A stretch of 64,000 nt of DNA from NCBI RefSeq assembly GCF_047511655.1, contig NC_133398.1:109508332-109572331 (forward strand). The letters run 5' to 3'. The notes under the pieces are model-generated. The model was not told the DNA's origin. It did no database searches and saw only the letters and a program-made list of their open reading frames with translations. This document shows positions 36,665-47,515 of the stretch, piece by piece (the first letter of the stretch is position 1; the number at the start of each line of letters is the position of its first letter). The position numbers were made by a program, and so were the translations under genes. This DNA is from Castor canadensis. Taxonomy: Eukaryota > Chordata > Mammalia > Rodentia > Castoridae.

Positions 36665-37179
36665 GAAGAAGCATTCTGATCAAGGTCAAAGACAATGCGG
36701 AGTTTGTGAGACTGAAAAATGGGCCTGTTGTGGAGGGGATAGGGTTTCGAGTTGCAATTTGAGAAATATGAAATGTGTGTGTGTAGGGTGGTGGGGGGCG
36801 GAGGGTCTGTTCTCTTTCTTCTTTCTCCTTCCAGTATGGCTGGTGAAGGAAGTCACTGGAGATGGCATTGGTTCTGGAAAGCCAGGAGGGGCTGGGGTGG
36901 GTCTTGGAGCAGAGGTGGCCTGGTGTGGGCAGTGTATGCCAGCTTGGCACCCAACCTTGAGGGATATCACTCCTCGACTCTCTTCCCTTACTTCTTCCTA
37001 CTGACTGGAGAAGCTTCAACAAGGATCCAAGACCAAGGCACTAGGGAGAATGTTCTTCTTCTGAGAGGAGCCATCTTAGAGGGGCCCAGATAGATGCCAC
37101 CACCTGGAGACCTGGATGGGAGACACATAGGGGAGAAAGCAGCTAGCAGGGTGGTCATGGTTCCAATCAGAAATGTCCC

Positions 37180-37505
37180 CAGAAGTCTCATGTGCTGAAA
37201 GATTGGTGCTTTGGGGAAGGGATGGAAACTTTGGGAGGTGAGGGGCATAGAGGAAGTGGGTCACTTGGGGTGTGCTCTTGAAAGGTGTATTGGGACCCTG
37301 GTTCCTTCCCCTCCCTCCCTTTCTCTCTCTCTCTCTTTCTCTCTCTGTCTCTCTTCTGGCTGTCCTGACAGCAGCCTCCTCCCAGAACAAAGGGGCCACC
37401 TGACCATGGACTAAACCATCTGAGACCATGAGTCCAAAAATCAACCTTTCCTCCTTTAAGTTGTTTATCTGAGGTGTTTCATCATACCGATGGAAAGTTG
37501 ACTGC
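37180..37505 (+). mobile_element. MaLR/ORR1-like LTR fragment
   Basis: GTCTCATGTGCTGAAAGATTGGTGCTTTGG is followed by GTGTATTGGGACCCTGG and a CT-rich stretch (37310-37355). It ends CCATGAGTCCAAAAATCAACCTTTCCTCCTTTAAGTTG...GTTGACTGCAC. This is the layout of rodent MaLR LTRs. Confidence 0.65.
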
Positions 37506-38631
37506 ACAAGTGAACAGACCTCTGGAAAGAAGTCAAGAAAGAAAAGCCAGTAGCCATCCCAACACCTGGGGTGCCAGCAAATTGGAGAAGAGCGACAGCA
37601 GTGGAAGGCAGGACTCGGGAGCTGAGAAAGTCAAGTACACAGTCTCTTCTTAAACGCCATTTCACTTTCTGTGGTTGAAGTGACCTATTGTCAACCATGA
37701 CCTGAAGGTAGTAAAGGAAGAATTCCGGAAGTAAATAATTTTGAATAAAATGGAACGTCTTTCTGACTAGCATGATGGAATGTCTTGCTGTTCCACTCGA
37801 CACCCCTCCCCAGTGACCTGCTCATTAGTCAGTTAGTGTCCATGACAGTTATCAGACAGGGTCACCATGCTTGTACAGAGGGGCTCATTATGATCTGTGC
37901 TCTCAGGCATCCATTGAGTACTGAAAAGTATTATCTGTAGATCAGTGGCAGGGTACTGTCGCTTTGAGAGGTCCCCTGGGCCATTAGAGCTGCCACGAAT
38001 GATGACAGGCAAGAAGTAGGATTCCATTCCTCCGCAAGGTTCGATGAGGTAGGTCCTCATTCCCCTCATGTCCCTTTTCATCCTCACGGTAAATTCCCCT
38101 CGGAGGAAGCAATTTGATCAGGTGTGAACCATCCGACTCAGGCCTTCTCCAGCTGGAATTTGTAGCTGTCTGGGGCTCACAGGTGTTTCCTGTCCTCTAC
38201 AAGTTTGCCAAGAATCGCCCTGGCTTGGAGGCAAGCTGAAGTGACTAATGCAGTCAGTGCTGGCTCATTTGCAATCACACTGAGGGCTGCAGGTGACCTT
38301 CACCATGTGAGATGTGGTCACACGGGGCACAGAGATGAGCTTTAAATGTGAAACATGCACTGGATTTTAAAGACTGAGAAAGAAAAAGGATATAAAATAT
38401 CCCAGTAGTATATATTTTTTTACATTCCTTCCTGCTGAAATATTATTTTGGACACATTGAGTTAAATAAAATCTATTACTAAAATTAATTTTACCTACCC
38501 CTCTTTACTTTTTTAATGTGTTCAGTAGAAAAAAATCCAGCATTATTGAGATGTAATCAACAAATAAATATTGTATGTATTTAAGGTGTACGACATGAAG
38601 TGCTGGCTTCAATTTTAAAATTACATGGGGC
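37506..38631. other. Non-coding stretch with an old L1 tail
   Basis: 38520-38620 (TTATTGAGATGTAATCAACAAATAAATATTG...TTTAAGGTGTACGACATG) resembles an L1M 3' UTR. Nothing else is nameable. Confidence 0.45.
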
Positions 38632-38849
38632 TGCTGGGTACCAGTGACTCAGGCCTGTAATCCCAGCTACTTGGGAGGCTGAGGCCTGGAGGATCTCAGT
38701 TAGAGGCCAACCCAGGCAAATAGTTCACAAGACTCCATCTGAAAAATAACCAGAGGAAAATGGATTGGAGGTGTGGCCCAAGCAGTAGGGCATCTGCTTT
38801 GCAAGTGTGAAGCCCTGAGTTCAAACCCTGGTCCTATCAAAAAAAAACT
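38632..38849 (+). mobile_element. B1-ID composite SINE
   Basis: GCTGGGTACCAGTGACTCAGGCCTGTAATCCCAGC leads into GGATTGGAGGTGTGGCCCAAGCAGTAGGGCATCTGC and an A tail. Confidence 0.9.
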
Positions 38850-38877
38850 TCCTGGGACTCTCATTGTATTTCTTTTC

Positions 38878-38962
38878 TCTTTTCCCTTTGCTGAGGATTG
38901 AACTCAGGGCCTTGTGTGTCTAGGCATGAGCTCTGCCTCTCAGCCACACTCTCTGCCACCTG
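38878..38962 (-). mobile_element. ID SINE, reverse
   Basis: GAGGATTGAACTCAGGGCCTTGTGTGTCTAGGCATGAGCTCTGCCTCTCAGCCAC is the reversed ID body. It lies close to the preceding SINE in opposite orientation. Confidence 0.75.
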
Positions 38963-41900
38963 CATTACACTTCTGTCAGAGAGCATTGAGACAGTTCACT
39001 CATTCTTAGAGGGGATTGCATACCTTCCAGGTGGCAAAAGTTGATTGTTGGGGGTGGTCGTGAAAAAAATACAACATACATAGGTGTGTAAAGCACACAA
39101 GTACATATAACATGTAAACATATACACTCTATCTGTTGAATTAAAATTCACCAGGGCAAGCGTTAGGAAAAAGTGTCTAAGAAAGCTCTGTGTGGATAAA
39201 AATGAAAACATCGTAAAACACTGTCTACGTGTGTGTCACATGACCCAAGACCTACTACACATCCACACATGTGTTTAGGGTCATTGTTAGTGCCACCCAG
39301 AAGTCTTTTCCTTGTCTTGAGAGAATGAGGGATGAATTGAGTAATAAGAATTGGCACTAAATGAAGGATAAATGACAGCAAGGTGCAGCTCAAATGGGAC
39401 AGTTTCAAATCAGTATGAAAGAGGAAATCAGGAACAAGCCATCATTTTTATTTCCAGGACCAACAAAATCCGTATGTCCCAGCACAATGATGAACATGTT
39501 ACTTTGAATTCTACTGTTTTTACAGTTTTGTTTACATGATCAATAAATCACACTTTTCTTCCTCCGCTGAGTTCAGTGGTATCCATCAGATAGATGAAGA
39601 TTGAAAACGCCAGCTCTGTGATTGATAAGAGGGAGACTGGAGGTCATGCTTCCATGTGTTCTGAAGTGTCATGTGTCACCCCCAAAATTAAACATGGCCA
39701 TATGGGCAGCTTTAGATATGATGACTGGGCACAAGCTCTAACATTGGAGTCAGTGGATCTGGACCAGCCCCATTCCTCTTTCTCCTTCCTGGGGGAGAGT
39801 CAGGCACACGGGGCCCCCTGTGTCAAGCTGATGGAGTTGTGGGAAGAAGGGAAGAAATGCTTGCCCCCATCAATCCCCATCAATTTTATACGTCCGCTTT
39901 TTTATGGGCTGTAATAAAAGTAATTTAGGTTGGCATTTCAGTTTGTAAGACCTTTGTAAGCATTTATTCTCAGCCATTCGCCTGTGACAGGGAACTGTAG
40001 ACCTGCTTCACAAATGGAGTTGGTGGATGGTCCTGCCTGGTGGGTGCCTCTTCCCCACTGCCGGGGTGTTTTCCTGCCTCATCCCCACAAGCTGTCGAGT
40101 GTACAGTGGAGGGGTTGGATTTGCCAGCTCCCTCTTCGAGTCCCAGCACAGCCACCTGGTGACACTGGACAAGCCTTAGCCACTCCCTGCCTCGCTTTTC
40201 TTACCTGGAAAGTGGAGCGATGCCTCCCTCCCTCAGTTATGTGGCTGAAAGACAATCGGGGCTGTAAACTCAATAGGTGTTCAAGCCCCTATCTTCTCTC
40301 TTCTTGGCTGAGGTTTGGGTTGTTTTTAATTCTTTGAATACCCATCTGCTTTACATCATTAAAAGGTTAAAGGGAGAGGCAGTGTAGATAAGCCAGGTTT
40401 GGGGCCTGGGCAATTCCAAAGTATAATTTTCAAACAGTTGAAAAAGGTGACTCTCAGACACTTATTTGGTGAGTCTTAACCCGATTTACTGTGCTGAGTG
40501 GAGAACCGAACAGGTGGTTACGCAGATTGGTCAGATAGTCAACCAAAGGAGAAAATGTGGAAATATTGCCAGTTAGGTACAAAACTGGCTAATATCCAGA
40601 GGACAACAAAACTCTAACCTTCAGTTATCTTTTCTCTTAGATAGAAAGAATTTTCTTTTCAGTGGACAAACACAAATTTCAACTTCTACGGTTTAAAACC
40701 TTATTTGACAAAGACTAGCCCCTAAATCATAGCTACTACAGAGTGAATCTAACAAAGGTTATGAATCCAGATAAAAAAGAAAAAAAAAGTTCCGATAGCA
40801 AAATAGATGACATTGAGGCTACTGTATTCTTACAACTGAAATCTTCAGTTTATAAATACCAGTTACACTTAATGAGAACTCTTCTTTCAAAACACAAGAA
40901 CCACCCAACTTCCATTTAAACTAAAATTCCCTATGATGCCTGGAGATCTTAGCATAATCTCTGTTTTCTCTTATTGGTTGTTTTCTGCCCTTTCGAGCAG
41001 TGAGCCTCTTCAGAGAACAGCACAAGACTCAAAGTTACAGCCTGCCCTTGACAGTGATGCATCACGGCAGCCTCTCAGGTCTAAGGCTTGTCTTGAACCA
41101 TATTCAAACCTTGTGGTACGTTAACCCTGCTGTTGGCTGGCAAACCATCGCTTCCTGGTTTTTCAAAAAAGAAAGGACTTCAAATGACTATTACAAAACA
41201 GCGTTCTGATGAGTTAAAGTGTAAATGAATCAGACACAGATGGCTTTAATTAGCCTCCAAACACAGCCATTTCAAATGTGGGGAAGGAAAAAAAAAAGCA
41301 TACTTGTGTCAAAACACATCTTGGAGATTTCCTGCTAAGTTCAAAATGATGGAAAACCATACAAAACCATTTTCCAAGAATTCAGGTGGTACCCTCCACG
41401 TGTACCATCTTCTGGGGGAACGCGGAGTGGTGAGAATTTCTCCTGTACAGATCGACAGCATTTCAGTGTCATGGTTACCAGTCCATTTGTGGCCTACATT
41501 TAATTAAGCCAGGCTTATGCATAACTGGAGAGAGAGCAACTTCCATGTTTTTGAGGTTATTCCAGGGTGCAATGCACATGGGACCATATGTGTGGTCTTT
41601 TTTTCCAGTTATGAAAAAACCCCATATTATTCTGAGTTTTTCTGTTACTTTCAAGCTGGCCAGGGAGACAAACAAGCACTGAACACCAGCTACTCTTGTT
41701 GCTTGATCTTGGGGAAACTGAGTGTGCTCAGGCGAGAGGTAAGGACTAGCCATGCCTTTCCACTTAACTGTTGACCTGCTCGTTCTCCAAGGGGAAAGGT
41801 GTCAAAAGTTCAAGGGTCAGAAGCTGCCGTCCAGTGAAATGAAAGGAGAGGCCTGATGAGCTGCAATAGGACATGCCTCAAAAAGAAATAAACAGAATGT

Positions 41901-43690
41901 ATTCATTTGAGGCAGGGATGGAAACATGAGGCAATTCTTTTCATAACCTTCCAGAACTCATGTATCAGGTCCAAGGGTTTTTGAATGCGTGAACTTGCTG
42001 ATGAAGAAATAACGGCAGGCATTTCCTGAGCAAGGGCCTACCAGGTGCTTTTATGGCCATAACAACTTCATGAATGAGGTAGAGTGACCCCCATTGGCCT
42101 GATGATGTTGACATCTGCTCAGGATCTCTGTCAGGAAGGGGTGGTGCTCGACATGAATCCAGATCTCTGAAAAGTTTAGTGATTAAGAATATCCCACTAG
42201 TCTCTACCTACCAAGAAAAAATATGTCAATTACAGGTTTTATTTAGGTTCAGGTCACAGGTTTTCACTCACCGCAACACGCTTTCAACAAGGGACACAGA
42301 CGTGCTCTTGGGTGTCCTGAACTCACTGCTTGCCTAGGACATCTTGGTTGATTCCTCTTGTCCTGGCTTAGTTATTCATAACATCCCATTTTGCTCTCTT
42401 TGCTGGCCCAGGTTAGATGATAAATTGCCTGAACCCAGTCTGAGAGGGTCAGATTTTGATGGTTTTATTTGGATAAGTCATTGAACCTTTCTGTACCACT
42501 GTGTTTCCTGTGCTTTTTAATTCACTGTTTCCATGAACTGAGGAGGAATGGCTGTGCTTTTCATTTCCAGACCCTCCTAATGTTGATTCAGTTGTCACCA
42601 TACAGTTCTGACCAGACCTTCTATAAATTCTGCCTTCCTTCAAAGCAAAGCACAGATTTCTCATCTCTCAAGGCGAGGAGAATGGTAGGACCAGCTGGAG
42701 CCCAAATTCCAAGTAGGGAAGCTGCTCTTGGGCACCTTGTCACTTTCCTTTCTTTGTCCCTCTTCTTCCATCAGGAGCTGTGTCTTCTCTGTCCTTAAGG
42801 TGACAATACCTGTAGACAGCTGACTGAGTAGATTGTCATCCCTCACATCAGCCCTCACTAAATCTGTCATGATTACTCATCAAGACTCAAATTTTCTCAA
42901 TTTGATTGTCCTCACAGAAGCCTCAGGAAAGCAACCAAATGCTTTTTTGCACCAATCCTCCTAGGCCTTCTTCAAGGAGATGTTTTGGTGCAGGGCATGT
43001 CCTGTACACTATTAAAGTCACCGGGCTCATGGTTGGGCCAATCCATGTATGTGTGTGTGTGGCGGGGGAGGAGGGGGATTGGGAGAAGCCATAAAAGGAG
43101 GGAGAAGAAGGTTTCTGTGGAAACCCCAGTCCTTAGAGGAGTTACCTCTATAGCTTTATGGAATCCCATGGATTGCTCACTTTCATGGAAGGGGTTCTGT
43201 TACATTCTTATAAAAAGAAAGAGTTTTGTGGAACTACAGAGGTAAGAAATTCCAGAGACTGGGATTCACAGTGAACACAACTCAGCCTGGCCTCTCCATG
43301 TGGGCTTGTCCCATCTTCTTCTACATGGTAGCCCTCAGGATGGCTTTATAGTTACATCCTTCTACCTGATGGTGGGCACTCCGACACCATGGGTCCCCCA
43401 CCCTCTCTCTGACCCTTTCCCACATTCTGTCTCTTTTTGGCTGTAAGCAACAGAAACCAGCTGTGGCTAGTTTACCCAAGAAATGAATATTTGGGGAGAA
43501 TATGGAGTTCAGTAGGTATTTCAGAAGCAGACTTTGAGAAAACAATTTGAGCACAACTTCTTTTGAGAATGGGTCTCAGGAAGCACAGGTGGAAAGGTGG
43601 AGAAGTGGGTGCCGGAAAGAAGGTGGCTGGTGGTATGAGCAGGCTTCCTGGGGACATAGATTGCCTCTGAGTTAACCTAAGAAATGGGAA
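38963..43690. other. Mostly unique non-coding sequence
   Basis: MIR-like pieces occur near 40140-40250 and 42020-42100. 40430-41500 is free of nameable repeats over about 1 kb, unusual for this window, and could hold a conserved non-coding element. No exon can be supported. Confidence 0.4.
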
Positions 43691-43794
43691 GGAAGCTAAG
43701 ACATTTATCTTCAACGCTCATTTATCCTTAAAGTGCATCTGCGGAAGCTAAGACATTTATCTTCAATGCTCATTTATCCTTAAAGTGCATCTGC
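43691..43794. repeat. Recent 52-bp tandem duplication
   Basis: Units 43691-43742 and 43743-43794 are identical except C at 43715 versus T at 43767, a possible CpG transition. This is one perfectly adjacent duplication with no third copy. Confidence 0.97.
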
Positions 43795-44559
43795 GGGTGT
43801 TAACTCTTCTGAACTCTGGTCTGCCCCAGGCAGGCAGAACTCAAGCCCAGCCAGAGACTCCCCAGGCAGAGTGGTGTGTGCTTGACGAAAGGAGCCAATT
43901 GCACACGTGGTAGTCTGTCTCCAACATGGCTGCCAGCCACCAGGCTCTTCCTTCACTATATGAATAAGAGGTGGTCTTTCCTCTACCTCTCGGATCTGGG
44001 CTGAAAAGGAATACAGCAAGGACCTACGGCTGCTGCCTGGGTCTCTTGTAAACTCACTCTAGAAGAAGCCAGCAGCCACAGAACAAATCCAACTACTCCA
44101 AGACCTCCATGCTAAGAGAAAGCCCAAGCCACCCATATGAGGCAGTCACATGGAGAGGTGTGGGTGGGGGGAGAGCCCCCACCAGCCCCAAGTTGTTCCA
44201 GCTAGCCGAGTAGTGAGTGAAGAAGACTCAGCCACATAACTGCAGCTGTAAGAGACCCCATGTGAGAGCCACCAGCTGACCCTGTCAATCTGAGAACAAT
44301 GAGAGGCAATAGAAGGTGTTGTTTTACTCTGATAAGTTTTGGGGTGACACCCAGTTCATCTTGGTGACTTTGTAGGCCTCTAGTTACTAATTCCAAATCT
44401 AGGATAGGAATCCCATTTATCCAGGTCATCTTTTTAGGTCACACCACACAGGGCCCTGGGTAGACAAATGGTCAACTTCCCACCCCTTGGTCCAAAAAGC
44501 TGTGGCTAGCTGGGAAGGCACAATCACGTATTTACTGTAACACATGACGCCTCCTGGCA

Positions 44560-44905
44560 GAACTGTTGTGTTTCAAATCTTAAGTGTCCTTAAAATGCCC
44601 TTATGCTAAAGGCTTGGTCACCAGACTATGGTGCTGTTGAGAGATGGTAGAACTGTTAGGAGGTGGGGCCCAGTGGATGGAAGTTAGGTCACTGGAGGAA
44701 TGCCCTCCAAGAGGTTTAAACCCTTCCTCTTTGCTCTGCTTCCTCTACCATGAGCTTCCACCATGATGTACTGTGGGCCCAAAGCAAAGGAATCAAGCAA
44801 CCATGGACCAAGATCTCTTAAACCTGAGGCAAAATAAACCTTCCCCTGTGGATGTTCTCAGGTATTTTGTCACAGTGACAGAAAGGTGACTCACACAAGG
44901 CTCAT
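44560..44905 (+). mobile_element. MaLR-type LTR
   Basis: GTTTCAAATCTTAAGTGTCC, GGTCACCAGACTATGGTGCTG, GAACTGTTAGGAGGTGGGGCC, CTACCATGAGCTTCCACCATGATG and AGGCAAAATAAACCTTCC occur in order, ending GTATTTTGTCACAGTGACAGAAAGGTGACT. This is a typical MaLR LTR including its AATAAA signal. Confidence 0.8.
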
Positions 44906-46232
44906 GGGGAGGATGGGTAGAAGGGGAAGCACTCCATGCTTGATGCATACACAGAGGTTGTGACTGTGAAGATCCAGCTTACCATTGATTGCACTGTGGA
45001 GAAGCTCCTCAAACTTTGATGGTCAATTTCCAGATCAGAATCATGATGTCTAGCCTTGGCTTTATTGGGGGACCAAATAAGAAGCTCCCACCACCCAATT
45101 TTTGTGGTTAGTGTTTATGGCTAGTAGGCACCATTTTACCTGAATGTTGAGATCTGCTGCCATGTCTCATGCTTAACCTTCATTGGGAAGAGCAAATCCC
45201 TGCATGCTCACCCTCACACTTCAGTACAAGCAGATATCCAATGGCCAGGCCTGCATCTCATAGTCCAAGGGCCTTCTATGTCTACTGGAGTCAGCTCTAC
45301 CCAAGGCTGGCCAAATTGCCAGGGAATTTAAGACTACTCTCCTCCTCCAAGCTGCCTTCAACCACTGGAGTATAAAAATCCCAGTCCCCTCACCCCTGAG
45401 TGGGATGTGTCTAGAGCTGTATTCCATAGAATTTTCTAGCATTTCCTAAAGGGATCAAACTCTAGTTGTCCACAGTGGTGACTTGCTGGGCATTGTATTC
45501 TTAATCGGTTGTTCATCCTTCTTTGTCTCACTTCCTGCTCCCCTGCAGATGTTTTCCACACTGGGATCCCCTCTGGAAGAAATTAATTGTACTTGAATTC
45601 CTACCTCAGGGTTTGCTTCTGGCATGGGGGGGGAAGGGGGACAGTCAAGAAAGAAAGGAAAAGTCCTTGGTCTATGACAAGAAGGGGCAGAATCCTAGTA
45701 CATGCCTTGCTCTGGCTCCCAGGACTCATGAAGATGGTTCTTGGAACATCAGACTCTGACATCATTTCCTGTGCTCCTCAGAACAGACCTGTACTGGCCA
45801 GCTGCTCCTCAGGCAGAACTCTGTGATCTTGTCATTACTTCAGGTCTTTAGGTTTCCCCTCTTCCCCCTCCCACTGCCCCATCTGTGTTCTTGGTGTTAG
45901 GCTGTGGCTCTTCCAACTCGATTTGCAGAGGAGGAGGAAGATACACCAGCAGAGGACCGTGGGATTTCTGATTTTGAGCTTACAAGCTCAATATTTATTG
46001 TACTGTTCCTCTAACTGAAAGTTTCAATGAATTTCACCCAGAATGCAAACTAAAGATGTTCTTTAAAAAAAGAAAGTGCTTCTCTTAAGTACAGCTTCCC
46101 ATTTTCAATTGCTTACCACTGAGCAAAACTGATGGCCCATTACGATGGTCTGTGTTTATCCTGGGAATTAAGAATTTCCCAGTAGTTTCCCAGTTGTCTT
46201 ACCTTGGCCTGTTAGAGAAGCATGGGTCATCA
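44906..46232. other. Non-coding stretch
   Basis: No nameable element or exon. Confidence 0.4.
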
Positions 46233-46355
46233 GAGTGATAGTTAATTTCATATGTCAACTTCACTAGGTTAAGGATGTCCAGATAGGTGATAAAACATTT
46301 TTGGATGTGTCTGTGAGGATGTTTTGGAAAGAGACTTGTGTTTGAAATAGTAGAC
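46233..46355 (+). mobile_element. Left part of an old interspersed repeat split by an L1
   Basis: GTGATAGTTAATTTCATATGTCAACTTCACTAGG...TGTGTCTGTGAGGATGTTTTGG is a familiar ancient-repeat 5' end. Its matching 3' end (CCTGACTAATACACC) occurs at about 47085-47330. I leave the family open. Confidence 0.6.
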
Positions 46356-46932
46356 TGACATTGCCAAGTAAATGGATGAAACTGGAGGACATCCTCTTAA
46401 GCGAAGTTAGCCAGGCTCAGAAGACCAAAAATCACATGTTCTCCCTCACATGCACATTATAGACCCAAAACAAATGCAGTGATATTATTGGACAATGGTC
46501 AAACACTAAGAGGGAACATGCATGGGAGGAATAGAAAAGGGAAGGAAACCTAAAACTTGAATGTGGTTGATGTGCTCACTGTAGAGGAGTGAATAAAATA
46601 ATCTTAAACTGGCAGAGACCACTATGGGAAGGGGACCAGGAAGTGGCAAGGAGGTCTGGCAGAGATGAACCAATGTGGCTTGTGATACACAAATGCATGG
46701 GAGCAATGCTAGGAATCTCTCTGTATAGCTATCTTTACCTCAAAGTAGCAAAACACCATGTCTTTCTTATGGTCTCCTATGTTTTCCCTTCAAAATTTCA
46801 GAGAACAAGGGGGTGCAACAGGTTCTGCCCAGAAGAGGGGGGTGAGGGGTAGGGGTGCATGTGGAGTGGGGAGGTGTCCCAAAAAATGTATACACATGCA
46901 AGTAAATGTAAAAATGATAAAATAGAAAGAAA

Positions 46933-46971
<39 letters not shown>

Positions 46972-46978
46972 TAGACTG
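46356..46978 (+). mobile_element. L1 3' end inserted into the older repeat
   Basis: GGATGAAACTGGAGGACATCCTCTTAAGCGAAGTTAGCCAGGC is the end of L1 ORF2. CATGTTCTCCCTCACATG, a 3' UTR and an A-rich tail grown into (GAAA)n at about 46926-46970 follow. Confidence 0.8.
46926..46970. repeat. (GAAA)n at the L1 tail
   Basis: About ten GAAA units close the L1 insertion. Confidence 0.95.
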
Positions 46979-47084
46979 AAGAAAGGCCATCTACCCCAAC
47001 CAATATGGCAGACATTATTCAAGTGGATGATGGGCCAGATAGAACAAAAAGGTGTGTTGAGGGAAAGCTGGTACATCCAACTTC

Positions 47085-47330
47085 TCTTGCCCTTGAACAT
47101 TGGTGTTCCTGGTTTTGGGCCCTTCAAACTTCAAGTGGCCCCATCTTGATTCTTAGGCCTTCAGACTTGGACACCATTGGCTTTCCTGGGTCTCCAGCTT
47201 GCAGACAGCACATTGTGGGACTTCTTGACCATAATGAATGAAGTCACCTTCTAAAAAACCTCCCCTTGTAAGTCTCTCTTTCCAAATATCCTATTAACTC
47301 TATTGCCATAGAGAGTCCTGACTAATACAC
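47085..47330 (+). mobile_element. Right part of the split old repeat
   Basis: CTTGGACACCATTGGC...GGGTCTCCAGCTTGCAGACAGC...GAGTCCTGACTAATACACC is the typical 3' end partnering 46233-46355. Confidence 0.6.
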
Positions 47331-47425
47331 CAGGCAACTGAGTCCTGGGTCTTTTCCAGGTGAGGCTAGACAGGATCCAGTCTTGGGATTTCTCAAGTTC
47401 CAGAAGTCAGGTTTCTCACTTCTAG

Positions 47426-47515
47426 TCAGGGACTGGAAGCATGGCTCAAGTGGTAGAACACCTGCCTAGTAAGTGAGAAGCCCTGAGTTCAAACTCTAGT
47501 ACCACCAAATAGAAA
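47426..47515 (+). mobile_element. ID SINE
   Basis: GGGACTGGAAGCATGGCTCAAGTGGTAGAACACCTGCCTAGTAAG...CTCTAGTACCACC followed by an A-rich end. Confidence 0.9.

Noticed and set aside
37076..37507. 143-codon minus-strand frame
   Set aside because: It lies in a MaLR LTR and its CT-rich tract.
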